DNA of 64,000 bases, taken from Planococcus koreensis (GTDB lineage: Bacteria; Bacillota; Bacilli; Bacillales_A; Planococcaceae). The position numbers were made by a program, and so were the translations under genes. Under the pieces are notes generated by a model. That model searched no databases and was not told the DNA's origin. It worked only from the letters and a program-made list of their open reading frames with translations. Positions 19,203-27,342 of the stretch are shown piece by piece. Location: contig NZ_RQII01000060.1 of assembly GCF_004761975.1 (NCBI RefSeq), positions 1 through 64,000 on the forward strand, in the 5' to 3' direction. The number at the start of each line of letters is the position of its first letter. The stretch's first letter is position 1.

Positions 19203-19601
19203 ATGAAGAAAGTCGACCATATTGGAATAGCGGTGCGGAATCTGGAACAAGTCCTGCCTTATTACACGGACGTTCTCGGCTGCCCTTTATTGAAAATCGA
19301 AGAAGTGGAATCACAGAAAGTGCGTGTGGCATTCATCGATGCCGGCAACATCAAGTTGGAGCTATTGGAGCCGATGGACGACACCAGCCCGATTTTTAAA
19401 TTTATGGAAAAAAGAGGCGAAGGCATTCACCATATCGCGTTCGGTGTTGAAAACATTGAACAGCGCATGGAAGAGCTTCGCGCAGACGGTGTGCAATTAC
19501 TGAGTGAATCGCCGAAACCGGGAGCAGGCGGTGCGCTTGTCGCTTTCTTGCATCCAAAATCATCGAATGGGGTATTATACGAACTTTGTGAAAAGCAATG
19601 A
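19203..19601 (+). CDS. mce: Methylmalonyl-CoA epimerase
   Basis: 132 residues, vicinal oxygen chelate fold. It converts (S)- to (R)-methylmalonyl-CoA for MutAB. Metal ligands are seen as His in KVDHIGIAV, Glu in KLELLEP, His in GIHHIAFGV and Glu in the C-terminal VLYELCE. ATG 19203 is preferred over ATG 19194 because AAAGGGG sits directly against 19194 but 9 bases before 19203. First gene of a three-gene operon with the carboxyltransferase and YqjE. Confidence 0.9.
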   Translation: MKKVDHIGIAVRNLEQVLPYYTDVLGCPLLKIEEVESQKVRVAFIDAGNIKLELLEPMDDTSPIFKFMEKRGEGIHHIAFGVENIEQRMEELRADGVQLLSESPKPGAGGALVAFLHPKSSNGVLYELCEKQ

Positions 19602-19616
19602 TTGAGGAGTGGGAGA

Positions 19617-21158
19617 ATGGACATTTACGAAAGAATCAATGAATTGTATGACCGAAAACGCGAAATCGAGCTTGGCGGCGGCGAAGACCGCATCGACAAG
19701 CAGCATGAAAAAGGCAAGCTGACAGCGCGCGAGCGCATCGACTTGCTTGTGGATGAAGGGTCGTTCGTTGAATTGAGCCCGTTCATGGAACACCGCACGA
19801 CGGATTTCGGGATGGCGAAAGGGCCAGGTGAAGGGGTTGTCACCGGCTACGGCAAAGTGGACGGCCGGCCGATTTATTTGTTTTCACAGGATTTCACGGT
19901 TTTCGGCGGCGCGTTAGGTGAAATGCACGCGAAGAAAATCGCCAACGTCATGGATTTGGCCGCAAAAAATGGCGCGCCGTTTATCGGCTTGAATGATTCA
20001 GGCGGCGCACGCATCCAGGAAGGCGTATTGTCGCTTGATGGCTACGGACATATTTTCTACCGCAACTCGATTTATTCTGGCGTGATTCCACAGATTTCCG
20101 TCATCATGGGGCCATCTGCCGGCGGCGCGGTGTATTCGCCAGCCATCACGGATTTTGTCTTCATGGTCGACAAGACGAGCCAAATGTTCATCACAGGCCC
20201 GAAAGTCATCGAAACCGTAACAGGCGAGAAGATTTCGTCTGAAGACCTTGGCGGATCGAAAGTACATACCGCAATCAGCGGAAATGCGCATTTCCGTTCG
20301 GATACTGAACAAAGCGTACTGCAAATGGTGCGCCGTTTGATCGGCTATTTGCCGCAGAACAACCAGGAAATGCCGCCGCGGCTTGCTGTCGACGGCAAGG
20401 ACGATTACCGTCCGAACCTGGCAGACATCGTCCCGTATGAAGCTATTCGCCCGTATGATGTTCGCCGCGTAGTTGAAGACGTTGTCGATACCGACAGCTT
20501 CATGGAAGTGCAGCCTGAATTCGCGCGCAATATCGTCATCGGCCTAGCCCGCATTAAAGGCGAAACAGTCGGCCTTGTGTGCAACCAGCCGAAGGTCATG
20601 GCGGGCGGGCTTGATATCGATTCTTCCGATAAAGCGGCACGCTTTATCCGTTTCTGCGACTCGTTCAACATTCCGTTGATCACGTTCGAAGATGTTACGG
20701 GCTTCTTCCCAGGCATCAAGCAAGAACACGGGGGCATCATTCGCCACGGAGCGAAAATTCTGTATGCTTATTCAGAGGCAACTGTGCCGAAAATGACGGT
20801 CATTTTGCGCAAAGCTTACGGCGGCGCGTATGTTGCATTGAACTCGAAATCGATTGGTGCGGATTTGGTGTATTCATGGCCGAATGCGGAAATCGCGGTT
20901 ATGGGACCGAATGGCGCAGCGAACATCATCTTCGCGCGCGAAATCGCAGCGAGTGATAATCCGGAAGAAACACGTGCAGCTAAAATCGAGGAATACCGTG
21001 AGAAATTCGCGAATCCTTATGTTGCAGCAGCTGCAGGCATGGTCGATGACGTCATCGATCCGCGTGAAACGCGCATCAAATTGATACAGGCGCTTGAAAT
21101 GATGCGCCACAAGAAAGATTCACGGCCAGCGAAAAAACATGGCAATATGCCGTTATAA
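19617..21158 (+). CDS. yqjD: Acyl-CoA carboxyltransferase beta subunit (propionyl-/methylmalonyl-CoA; YqjD, PccB/MmdA type)
   Basis: 513 residues, two crotonase-like halves of the carboxyltransferase. GLNDSGGARIQEGV and IMGPSAGGAVYSPA in the N-half, and MTVILRKAYGGAYVAL and AVMGPNGAANIIF in the C-half, are diagnostic. It makes or uses methylmalonyl-CoA; the biotin carboxylase/BCCP partner is not in the window. ATG 19617 with GAGGAGTGGGAG is used instead of the upstream in-frame TTG 19602. With mce and mutAB it completes propionyl-CoA to succinyl-CoA. Confidence 0.9.
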   Translation: MDIYERINELYDRKREIELGGGEDRIDKQHEKGKLTARERIDLLVDEGSFVELSPFMEHRTTDFGMAKGPGEGVVTGYGKVDGRPIYLFSQDFTVFGGALGEMHAKKIANVMDLAAKNGAPFIGLNDSGGARIQEGVLSLDGYGHIFYRNSIYSGVIPQISVIMGPSAGGAVYSPAITDFVFMVDKTSQMFITGPKVIETVTGEKISSEDLGGSKVHTAISGNAHFRSDTEQSVLQMVRRLIGYLPQNNQEMPPRLAVDGKDDYRPNLADIVPYEAIRPYDVRRVVEDVVDTDSFMEVQPEFARNIVIGLARIKGETVGLVCNQPKVMAGGLDIDSSDKAARFIRFCDSFNIPLITFEDVTGFFPGIKQEHGGIIRHGAKILYAYSEATVPKMTVILRKAYGGAYVALNSKSIGADLVYSWPNAEIAVMGPNGAANIIFAREIAASDNPEETRAAKIEEYREKFANPYVAAAAGMVDDVIDPRETRIKLIQALEMMRHKKDSRPAKKHGNMPL

Positions 21159-21175
21159 GAGAAGGGGTACCAATC

Positions 21176-22294
21176 TTGAAAAAAGACAGATTGCTGAAAG
21201 AATTTCTTGAGTTGGTGCAGATCGACTCGGAAACGAAAAACGAAGGCGAAATTGCTAATGTTTTAAAACACAAATTGGAAGCGATCGGCTTTCATGTAGC
21301 GGAAGATAATTCATCTTTCCACAATGGCCACGGCGCCAATAATTTGATTGCCACATTGCGCGGCGCAGCACAAGACGTTCCAGCCATCTATTTTACGGCG
21401 CATATGGACACGGTTGTGCCGGGCAAGGGCGTCAAGCCGGTAGTGCGCGATGGGTACGTGCATTCCGATGGCACGACGATTCTCGGCGCGGATGACAAAG
21501 CCGGCATTGCCGCGCTTTTGGAAATGATCCGCTCGATCCAGGAAGACGAGATTGAGCATGGCGATATTCAATTGGTGATCACGGCTGGCGAGGAAAGCGG
21601 TCTTGTCGGAGCAAAAGAAATGGATGCCTCGCTGTTGTTTGCGAAATACGGCTACGCAGTCGACAGCGATGGACAAGTCGGCGGCATTGTCACCTCTGCG
21701 CCGTACCAAGCGAAATTATGGACGACCATCCATGGCAAGACAGCTCATGCGGGCGTTGCGCCTGAAAAAGGCATCTCTGCGATTACGATTGCAGCTAAAG
21801 CAATTTCAAAAATGACCTTGGGCCGCATCGACTCGGAAACGACGGCGAACATCGGCCGTTTCGAAGGCGGCAAAGCGACGAACATCGTCTGTGATGAAGT
21901 CCATATCCTGTCAGAAGCCCGTTCGATCAAAGAAGACAAATTGGCTGCGCAAACAGCCCATATGGAATCGGTTTTTGAAGACATGGCGAAAAGCATGGGG
22001 GGAAGCGCCGAAACTGAAGTGAAGCTGATGTATCCGGGCTTCCATTTCGCAGAAACGGAGCCGGTTGTGGAAATCGCGAAAAAAGCGGCGGCGAACATTG
22101 GCCGGCCTTCACCGGTGCTGACAAGCGGCGGCGGAAGCGACGCCAATATCTTTAACGGTTTCGGCATTCCGACTGTCAATCTTTGCGTGGGCTACGAAGA
22201 AATCCATACAAAAAAAGAGCGCATGCCGATCGAAGAACTCGAGAAGCTGGCTGAGCTTTTAGTGGAAATCGTCAAAGAGTCCGCGAAAGTTTAA
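21176..22294 (+). CDS. yqjE: M20 family metallopeptidase, peptidase T-like (YqjE)
   Basis: 372 residues, a zinc aminopeptidase of the M20/PepT type. Metal and catalytic motifs: TAHMDTVVPG (about 75-84), LGADDKAGIAAL (about 105-116), TAGEESGLVGA (about 137-147), a dimerisation domain from about 180 to 290, and a late HTKKERMP metal-ligand segment. TTG 21176 follows AGAAGGGG. It ends the mce operon, and a good terminator follows. The physiological peptide is unknown. Confidence 0.85.
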   Translation: MKKDRLLKEFLELVQIDSETKNEGEIANVLKHKLEAIGFHVAEDNSSFHNGHGANNLIATLRGAAQDVPAIYFTAHMDTVVPGKGVKPVVRDGYVHSDGTTILGADDKAGIAALLEMIRSIQEDEIEHGDIQLVITAGEESGLVGAKEMDASLLFAKYGYAVDSDGQVGGIVTSAPYQAKLWTTIHGKTAHAGVAPEKGISAITIAAKAISKMTLGRIDSETTANIGRFEGGKATNIVCDEVHILSEARSIKEDKLAAQTAHMESVFEDMAKSMGGSAETEVKLMYPGFHFAETEPVVEIAKKAAANIGRPSPVLTSGGGSDANIFNGFGIPTVNLCVGYEEIHTKKERMPIEELEKLAELLVEIVKESAKV

Positions 22295-22316
22295 AACCGT
22301 TAAAAATAGCACGGCT

Positions 22317-22348
22317 AAAAGAGAGGGCGGTCCTGCCCTCTCTTTTGC
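22317..22348 (+). terminator. Terminator of the mce-yqjD-yqjE operon
   Basis: AAAAGAGAGGGC / GCCCTCTCTTTT, a 12-bp perfect stem. Confidence 0.85.
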
Positions 22349-22443
22349 TTGCCCTCAATCGAAAGCAGGAGCGGTACGGACATACGCCCGGCCGCTGTGG
22401 TAAAATAAAGCAATAGAAGTCAATGAAAAGTGGAGCGATTAAC

Positions 22444-23685
22444 ATGGCGGGTCGAGTGATATTTCATATCGATATGAATAGTTTTTACGCATCGGTGGAG
22501 CAATCCCACGATCCTAGCCTGAAAGGCAAAGCGCTGGCGATTGCGGGAAACCCGAAAGAGCGGCGCGGCATCATTGTGACGTGTTCTTATGAAGCTCGGG
22601 CACACGGCATTTACACGACGATGCAAGTCCATGAAGCGAAGCGCAAATTCCCGGATTTGATTTTGATGGCGCCGAATTTTGAACGCTACCGGACCGCATC
22701 AAAAGCGATGTTTGACATTCTGCGCTCATATACCGACAGCGTCGAGCCGGTGTCAATCGATGAAGGCTATGTTGATGTAACGGAATTGGCAGAGCTGCAC
22801 CATCCAGTTGAGCTTGCAAAGGAAATCCAGCAGCGCATGCTGTCTGAATTGGACTTGCCATGTTCCATCGGCATTGCACCGAATAAGTTTCTGGCAAAAA
22901 CCGCTTCCGATATGAAAAAGCCGCTTGGCATCACAATTTTGCGGAAACGGGACATCCAGCAAATATTATGGCCATTGCCGGTCATCGACATGCACGGCGT
23001 CGGCGAAAGCACAGCTGCCAAATTCAAGCGGCTGGGCATTGAAACCATCGGCGAATTGGCAGTGGCCAATAATGGTTTATTGAAAGAAAAAATGGGCAAG
23101 AATGCTTTGCGGCTGCAGAATCGGGCAAACGGCATCGATGACCGCATTGTCGACCCTGATTCGATCTACGACACCAAAAGCGTCGGCACTTCGACGACGC
23201 TGCCAATCGATGAAACCGATGAGGCGGAATTAAAAGCGGTATTCAAGCGGCTGTCCCAAAAAGTGGCGAACCGGCTGGAGTCCAAAGAGCTTTCCGGACC
23301 GACTGTCAGCATCCAGACGCGCAGCGCGGATTGGAAAAACCGCACACGCAGCATCACGTTGAACAATACCGTGTGGAAAGCGGATGACATTTTCCGCAAC
23401 GCATGGCAGCTGTTCACGAAGCATTGGAACGGCGAGCCGCTGCGGCTGGTCGGCGTCACGGTGTCGAACGTTGCAGACAAAGGGGACATGACGGAACAAT
23501 TGTCCATCTTTAATTTTCAAGAACACGCAAAAGAAGAGCCGCTCTTGGAGCTGATGTCGAAATTGGAAGCGAAATTTGGCAAAAGCGTCCTTATTAAAGG
23601 CGCAAAATACAAAAAAACTTCGTATGATTCCAAAACCAGTTTCAGCAAAGATTTTTTGGATGACCACGACCACGATAGAAAGTAG
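22444..23685 (+). CDS. dinB: DNA polymerase IV (Y family)
   Basis: 413 residues, error-prone translesion polymerase. Catalytic acids in FHIDMNSFYASVE (D10) and SIDEGYVDVT (about 104); CSIGIAPNKFLAK and the HhH region DMHGVGESTAAKFK follow; C-terminal little-finger domain. ATG 22444 has GGAG 8 bases upstream and is preferred over ATG 22423. No LexA box was found in its upstream region, in contrast to the toxin gene 2 kb downstream. rnz follows after 7 bp. Confidence 0.92.
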   Translation: MAGRVIFHIDMNSFYASVEQSHDPSLKGKALAIAGNPKERRGIIVTCSYEARAHGIYTTMQVHEAKRKFPDLILMAPNFERYRTASKAMFDILRSYTDSVEPVSIDEGYVDVTELAELHHPVELAKEIQQRMLSELDLPCSIGIAPNKFLAKTASDMKKPLGITILRKRDIQQILWPLPVIDMHGVGESTAAKFKRLGIETIGELAVANNGLLKEKMGKNALRLQNRANGIDDRIVDPDSIYDTKSVGTSTTLPIDETDEAELKAVFKRLSQKVANRLESKELSGPTVSIQTRSADWKNRTRSITLNNTVWKADDIFRNAWQLFTKHWNGEPLRLVGVTVSNVADKGDMTEQLSIFNFQEHAKEEPLLELMSKLEAKFGKSVLIKGAKYKKTSYDSKTSFSKDFLDDHDHDRK

Positions 23686-23692
23686 GGACTTT

Positions 23693-24637
23693 ATGCAGTT
23701 ATTATTTCTGGGGACAGGGGCAGGCATGCCTTCAAAAATGCGCAATACAAGTTCGCTGGTCCTGAAATTGCTGGAAGAGCGCGGCACAGTCTGGCTGTTC
23801 GACTGCGGTGAGGCGGCACAGCATCAGATCTTGCACACGACAGTGAAATTGCGGAAAATCGAAAAGATTTTCATCACCCATATGCATGGCGACCATATTT
23901 TCGGGCTGCCGGGGCTTTTGGGCTCGCGTTCGTTCCAAGGCGGGGACGAACCGCTCGGCATTTATGGCCCGCCCGGCATCCGGGAGTTCGTGGAAACGGT
24001 TTTGCGTTTGAGCCGCACACATTTGACCTATGGCATTTCATACCATGAACTGGATGGAAAAACTGTTTTCGAAGACGAGACGATGGTGGTGGAATCGGCA
24101 GAGCTTGACCATGCCATTCCGTCCTGGGGCTACCGCATCACGCAAAAACCGCTGCCGCCGAAATTGCAGATCGAAAAAGCGGCGGCACTTGGTGTCCCAA
24201 AAGGTCCACTGCTTGCGAAGCTGAAAAATGGGGAAGACGTGCTGCTGGAAGACGGCCGGACAGTGCGCAGTGAAGACGTCACGGATGCGCAGCAGCCCGG
24301 GTTCGTCGTGACGATTCTCGGCGACACTCGGTTTTGCGAAAACGCCGTTTCGCTTGGCAAGGACGCAGATGTTCTGGTCCACGAAGCCACTTTTGACAGC
24401 GACACCCAGAAGCTCGCGGGGGATTATGGCCATTCGACATTTTTGGACGCTGCCCGCACCGGGAGCCTCGCAGGGGCGAAAACCGTCATTGCCAACCACA
24501 TCAGCGCGCGTTTTTTGCCGGAAGACGACAAACGGCTCATCGGGCAAGTCAAAGATGTGCATCCCGATTTCCACATCGCACGCGATTTGCTGGAATTCGA
24601 CTGGCAGCAGCAAACAAGGGAAATCAAGAAAAAATAA
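23693..24637 (+). CDS. rnz: Ribonuclease Z (tRNA 3' endonuclease)
   Basis: 314 residues, metallo-beta-lactamase fold; removes 3' trailers from CCA-less tRNA precursors. N-terminal LLFLGTGAGMPSKMRNTSS and the metal motif THMHGDHIFGLPG (about 62-74) are characteristic, with GDTR and HEATF further on. The frame is open upstream into dinB, but ATG 23693 has AGTAGGGA and begins with the family's conserved start. Probably co-transcribed with dinB. Confidence 0.92.
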   Translation: MQLLFLGTGAGMPSKMRNTSSLVLKLLEERGTVWLFDCGEAAQHQILHTTVKLRKIEKIFITHMHGDHIFGLPGLLGSRSFQGGDEPLGIYGPPGIREFVETVLRLSRTHLTYGISYHELDGKTVFEDETMVVESAELDHAIPSWGYRITQKPLPPKLQIEKAAALGVPKGPLLAKLKNGEDVLLEDGRTVRSEDVTDAQQPGFVVTILGDTRFCENAVSLGKDADVLVHEATFDSDTQKLAGDYGHSTFLDAARTGSLAGAKTVIANHISARFLPEDDKRLIGQVKDVHPDFHIARDLLEFDWQQQTREIKKK

Positions 24638-24648
24638 GAATAAATTGG

Positions 24649-24677
24649 AAAGCCATCGGATGCCGATGGCTTTATTT
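24649..24677 (+). terminator. Terminator of dinB-rnz
   Basis: AAAGCCATCGG / CCGATGGCTTT with an ATG loop and a TTTATTT tail. Confidence 0.8.
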
Positions 24678-24708
24678 GGGAAAATATTAAAAAATTTTTG
24701 GAAATAAT

Positions 24709-24722
24709 AGAACAAGTGTTCC
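24709..24722. promoter_or_regulatory. LexA (SOS) box in the toxin promoter
   Basis: AGAACAAGTGTTCC matches the Bacillus LexA consensus CGAACRNRYGTTYC at 13 of 14 positions (only the first base differs). It sits 8 bp upstream of the -10 and covers the -35, a repressing position. Confidence 0.7.
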
Positions 24723-24730
24723 CTTTATGT

Positions 24731-24736
24731 TAAAAT
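24731..24736 (+). promoter_or_regulatory. -10 element of the toxin mRNA
   Basis: TAAAAT, with the -35 position (24708-24713, TAGAAC) inside the LexA box. Expected transcript start near 24743, giving a leader of about 48 nt. Confidence 0.5.
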
Positions 24737-24790
24737 AAAAGTACAGCTGCATGAGGACGGTTTGGCCATTCCCGGAAAGGGGGTGGTGAT

Positions 24791-24898
24791 ATGACAATTA
24801 CAGAATCATTCGGTCTCGTTTTCACGAGCATCGGTTTGACGATCAGTGCAGTGACTTTGGTCGTTTCCATGATTTTAGTCATTAACAAAAAAAAATAA
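24791..24898 (+). CDS. Type I toxin, TxpA/BsrG-like holin-like membrane peptide
   Basis: 35 residues: MTITESFGLVFTSIG, then a hydrophobic helix and a KKK tail. This matches the B. subtilis BsrG/YonT/TxpA pattern (MTxxES.., one membrane helix, lysine end), known as membrane-acting toxins silenced by antisense RNA. The Shine-Dalgarno AAAGGGGGTGG is very strong. A 12-codon open frame (24751-24789) starting MRTVWPF ends one base before this ATG and covers the Shine-Dalgarno; it has no good ribosome site itself. The promoter has a LexA box. Its 3' end overlaps a minus-strand RNA, and the mRNA probably ends at the 24981 terminator. Confidence 0.78.
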   Translation: MTITESFGLVFTSIGLTISAVTLVVSMILVINKKK

Positions 24899-25011
24899 CC
24901 GTCCCTTGTGGTAGAGGAAAGACGGTTATTTTCTGAAACCAAGATTTCCAGCCAACCGCTCTTGCGCGGCATGCAGCTGGCCGAATGCCTAGGCATTCGG
25001 TTTTTTGCGTT
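24886..25011 (-). ncRNA. Antisense RNA antitoxin of the type I toxin
   Basis: Inferred RNA of about 125 nt. A minus-strand promoter lies at 25018-25045. The end is a perfect terminator read on the minus strand: AATAACCGTC (from 24930) / GACGGTTATT (to 24894) followed by nine Ts (24893-24885). The RNA would be fully complementary to the 3' part of the toxin mRNA including the last toxin codons, as in txpA/ratA and bsrG/SR4. Confidence 0.7.
24981..25006 (+). terminator. Terminator of the toxin mRNA
   Basis: CCGAATGCCT / AGGCATTCGG with TTTTTT. It lies 82 bp beyond the toxin stop, so the toxin mRNA would contain the whole antisense target. Confidence 0.8.
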
Positions 25012-25017
25012 ACATTA

Positions 25018-25045
25018 AGTATACTAAATTAGCCGTTTTTTGCAA
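25018..25045 (-). promoter_or_regulatory. Promoter of the antisense RNA
   Basis: On the minus strand: -35 TTGCAA (25045-25040), 16-bp spacer, -10 TATACT (25023-25018). It lies just after the stop codon of namA and points into the toxin gene. Confidence 0.65.
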
Positions 25046-25050
25046 CTGCC

Positions 25051-26067
25051 TTATAGCCAGCCGCGCTCATACGGCACAGGAACGTCTATGTCGGCTTTCA
25101 ATTCTTTTGCCGCCGCATAAGCCCAGTATGGTTCGCGAAGCAGCTCACGCGCCAGGAAGATCATATCCGCACGTCCGTTTTGCAGAATTTCTTCTGCGTG
25201 AAGCGCGCTTGTAATGAGTCCGACAGCGCCTGTGTCGATTGGCGTTTCGTGTTTGATGGTCTCAGAGAACTTCACTTGATAGCCGGGGAATACCGGTATC
25301 TGTGCCGGCACCAATGCGCCAGAACTGACATCGACCAAATCGACGCCTTGCTGTTTCATCCATTTCGTCATTTCCACGTATTGCTCAGGCGTCATGCCGC
25401 CCTCAGTGTAATCGTGTGCGGAGATGCGGACGAATAACGGGCCGTCCCATACTTCATTGACTGCATCAATCGTTTCGCGCAAGATGCGGTAGCGGTTTTC
25501 CGCAGTGCCGCCGTATTCGTCGCTCCGTTTATTGGACAGCGGCGACAGGAATTCATTGATCAAATAGCCGTGCGCTCCATGCAATTCGATGACATCAAAG
25601 CCCGCTTTTTTGGCACGGATTGCTCCGTCCTTGAACGCTAGCACGGTTTCTTGGATTTCTTCAGCGGTCATTTCGCCCGGTGTCTTGTATTTATCGTTGA
25701 AAGCGATGGCGCTTGGTGCTTGGATTGGGCCATCAACGGTCGCCTTTCTGCCAGCGTGTGCCAGTTGAATGCCGGTTTTCGCGCCGTTTTGCTGCATCAA
25801 GCGAACAATTTCCGCCAAGCCGTCGATGTGGCTGTCGTCCCAAATGCCTAGGTCGCGGGAAGAGATGCGCCCTTGCGGCTGGACCGCTGTCGCTTCGACG
25901 ATAATCAAGCCGACCTGGCCGACTGCGCGCGTCGGATAATGCACACGGTGCCAGTCAGACACTTTGCCGTCTTCTTTATCGCTTTGGTACATGCACATCG
26001 GCGCCATGACGATGCGGTTTTTAAATGTGGTGTCTTTGATCGTATATGGTTCAAATAACTTTGCCAA
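25051..26067 (-). CDS. namA: NADPH dehydrogenase, old yellow enzyme (NamA/YqjM)
   Basis: 338 residues, identical in length to my recollection of YqjM. FMN-dependent ene-reductase for xenobiotic or electrophilic alkenes. [12 protein letters not shown] carries the redox-tuning C25; [25 protein letters not shown] holds the substrate-binding His pair and flavin contacts; [12 protein letters not shown] near the C terminus is typical. TTG 26067 is chosen because GAAGGAGGCG lies 6 bases upstream. Single gene, transcribed toward the toxin locus. Confidence 0.92.
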   Translation of the reverse strand: MAKLFEPYTIKDTTFKNRIVMAPMCMYQSDKEDGKVSDWHRVHYPTRAVGQVGLIIVEATAVQPQGRISSRDLGIWDDSHIDGLAEIVRLMQQNGAKTGIQLAHAGRKATVDGPIQAPSAIAFNDKYKTPGEMTAEEIQETVLAFKDGAIRAKKAGFDVIELHGAHGYLINEFLSPLSNKRSDEYGGTAENRYRILRETIDAVNEVWDGPLFVRISAHDYTEGGMTPEQYVEMTKWMKQQGVDLVDVSSGALVPAQIPVFPGYQVKFSETIKHETPIDTGAVGLITSALHAEEILQNGRADMIFLARELLREPYWAYAAAKELKADIDVPVPYERGWL

Positions 26068-26121
26068 TAAAAACGCCTCCTTCAAATTCTACCCAACTGT
26101 TTTTCAGTATACCAGAAGGCA

Positions 26122-26925
26122 TTATTCGAATTCCCGTCCCAAGGCTCGCGCACGGTCAGCTGCGTCTTTCACGCATTCGCCAACAATTCCTTTGAAGTTG
26201 TTCCGCTCGAGAGCAGCGAGGCCAGCAGCTGTCGTGCCGTTCGGGCTGGTGACTTTTTTGCGCAGTGCAGCGAAATCTTCCTGCTGCAGCATATCGGCCG
26301 CTCCAGCGAAAGTCTGCCGGACGAGCCGTTTCGCGTCGGCAGGAGACAAGCCGTTGGCGATTGCAGCTTCTGTCATCGCTTCCGCGAAATAATAGATATA
26401 CGCCGGCCCGCTGCCCGCAACGGCAGTCACCGCATCGATCTGCTTTTCATCGACCACTGTGACACTGCCGATTGACGACAGCAAATCCCGCAAATCGTGC
26501 TGCTGGTCGAGCGTGACATATTTGCTCCACGCCACACCGGTTGCGGATTTGCCGACTTTCGCCGACGTGTTCGGCATGGCACGGGCGACAGGGAAGTTGC
26601 CGACGTGTTTCTGGATCGTTTCAATGGATACGCCTGCAACCACAGAGATGATGACGGTGTTGCCGGTCAAATTGTCTTTGATATCCGTTAACGCAGCTTC
26701 GACATCTTTCGGTTTCATCGCCAACAGGATGAAATCAGCGTTGCGCAATTCCTGCCGCTCTTTCTGGACGATTTTCACGCCGTATTCATCGCTCAACAAT
26801 TCCAGCCGGTCACGGTCGGACTTGTTCATCACGGCGATATCCTCTGCTTTCAAAATCCGTTTATTGATCCAGCCATGGATCATCGATTCCGCCATGGAAC
26901 CGGCTCCTACGCATACAATATTCAT
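26122..26925 (-). CDS. proC: Pyrroline-5-carboxylate reductase
   Basis: 267 residues; last step of proline synthesis, reducing P5C with NAD(P)H. N-terminal Rossmann CVGAGSMAESMIHG, NTSAKVGKSATG, and the highly conserved DAVTAVAGSGPAYIYYFAEAM. ATG 26925 is preferred over GTG 26934 because AAGGAAG abuts the latter. It is preceded by a T-box leader with a proline-type specifier, which fits the proI-type copy of B. subtilis. Confidence 0.92.
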   Translation of the reverse strand: MNIVCVGAGSMAESMIHGWINKRILKAEDIAVMNKSDRDRLELLSDEYGVKIVQKERQELRNADFILLAMKPKDVEAALTDIKDNLTGNTVIISVVAGVSIETIQKHVGNFPVARAMPNTSAKVGKSATGVAWSKYVTLDQQHDLRDLLSSIGSVTVVDEKQIDAVTAVAGSGPAYIYYFAEAMTEAAIANGLSPADAKRLVRQTFAGAADMLQQEDFAALRKKVTSPNGTTAAGLAALERNNFKGIVGECVKDAADRARALGREFE

Positions 26926-26991
26926 CTTCAGCACTTCCTTTTCTTCTATAGTATATAAATGAAATCAAAAACAACATTTCCGTTTTTCCAT

Positions 26992-27235
26992 AAAAAAAAA
27001 CGAATCCATCCCTGCTTTTGCAAGGACGAAAACGTTTGGTTTCCGCGGTACCACCTAAGTTTGCCATAATGGCACTTCTCGAGATCCTTAACGCGGACAG
27101 ACGGCCGTGTTTTGCACGGCAGCTCAAAAGCAGGTTCGGGAAGGGAGCGGGGATGTGCGTTTCAGCGGGAGCACACTCTCTGGGCACCATCATCTTCCGT
27201 ACTGGCCTTTTTCTTCGCTTCTATATGTACATGCA
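26992..27235 (-). ncRNA. T-box riboswitch controlling proC (proline-type)
   Basis: The conserved antiterminator sequence GGTGGTACCGCGG is at 27055-27043 on the minus strand. It is followed by a hairpin TCGTCCTTGC aaaa GCAGGGATGGA and a nine-T run (27000-26992), the transcription terminator. Stem I carries AGAGAG (about 27178) and, after the apical part, CCCGAACCTGC, in which CCT would be a proline specifier codon. Uncharged tRNA-Pro would allow read-through into proC. Confidence 0.88.
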
Positions 27236-27270
27236 TTATAGGGTGTTTTGGCGCGTTTTGTCAAATGCTC
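27236..27270 (-). promoter_or_regulatory. Promoter of the proC T-box transcript
   Basis: Consensus -35 TTGACA, 18-bp spacer and consensus -10 TATAAT on the minus strand, ending at about 27236. Strong constitutive sigma-A promoter. Confidence 0.85.
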
Positions 27271-27342
27271 CCGGCACGTGACGGAGCGGCCGTTTCGCGG
27301 TATGATAGGTGAATAGTCATTCAGTTTAGAGGAGATGGAAAT

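Noticed and set aside
22349-22443. LexA box upstream of dinB
   Set aside because: No GAAC-N4-GTTC sequence found in the region before the dinB start.
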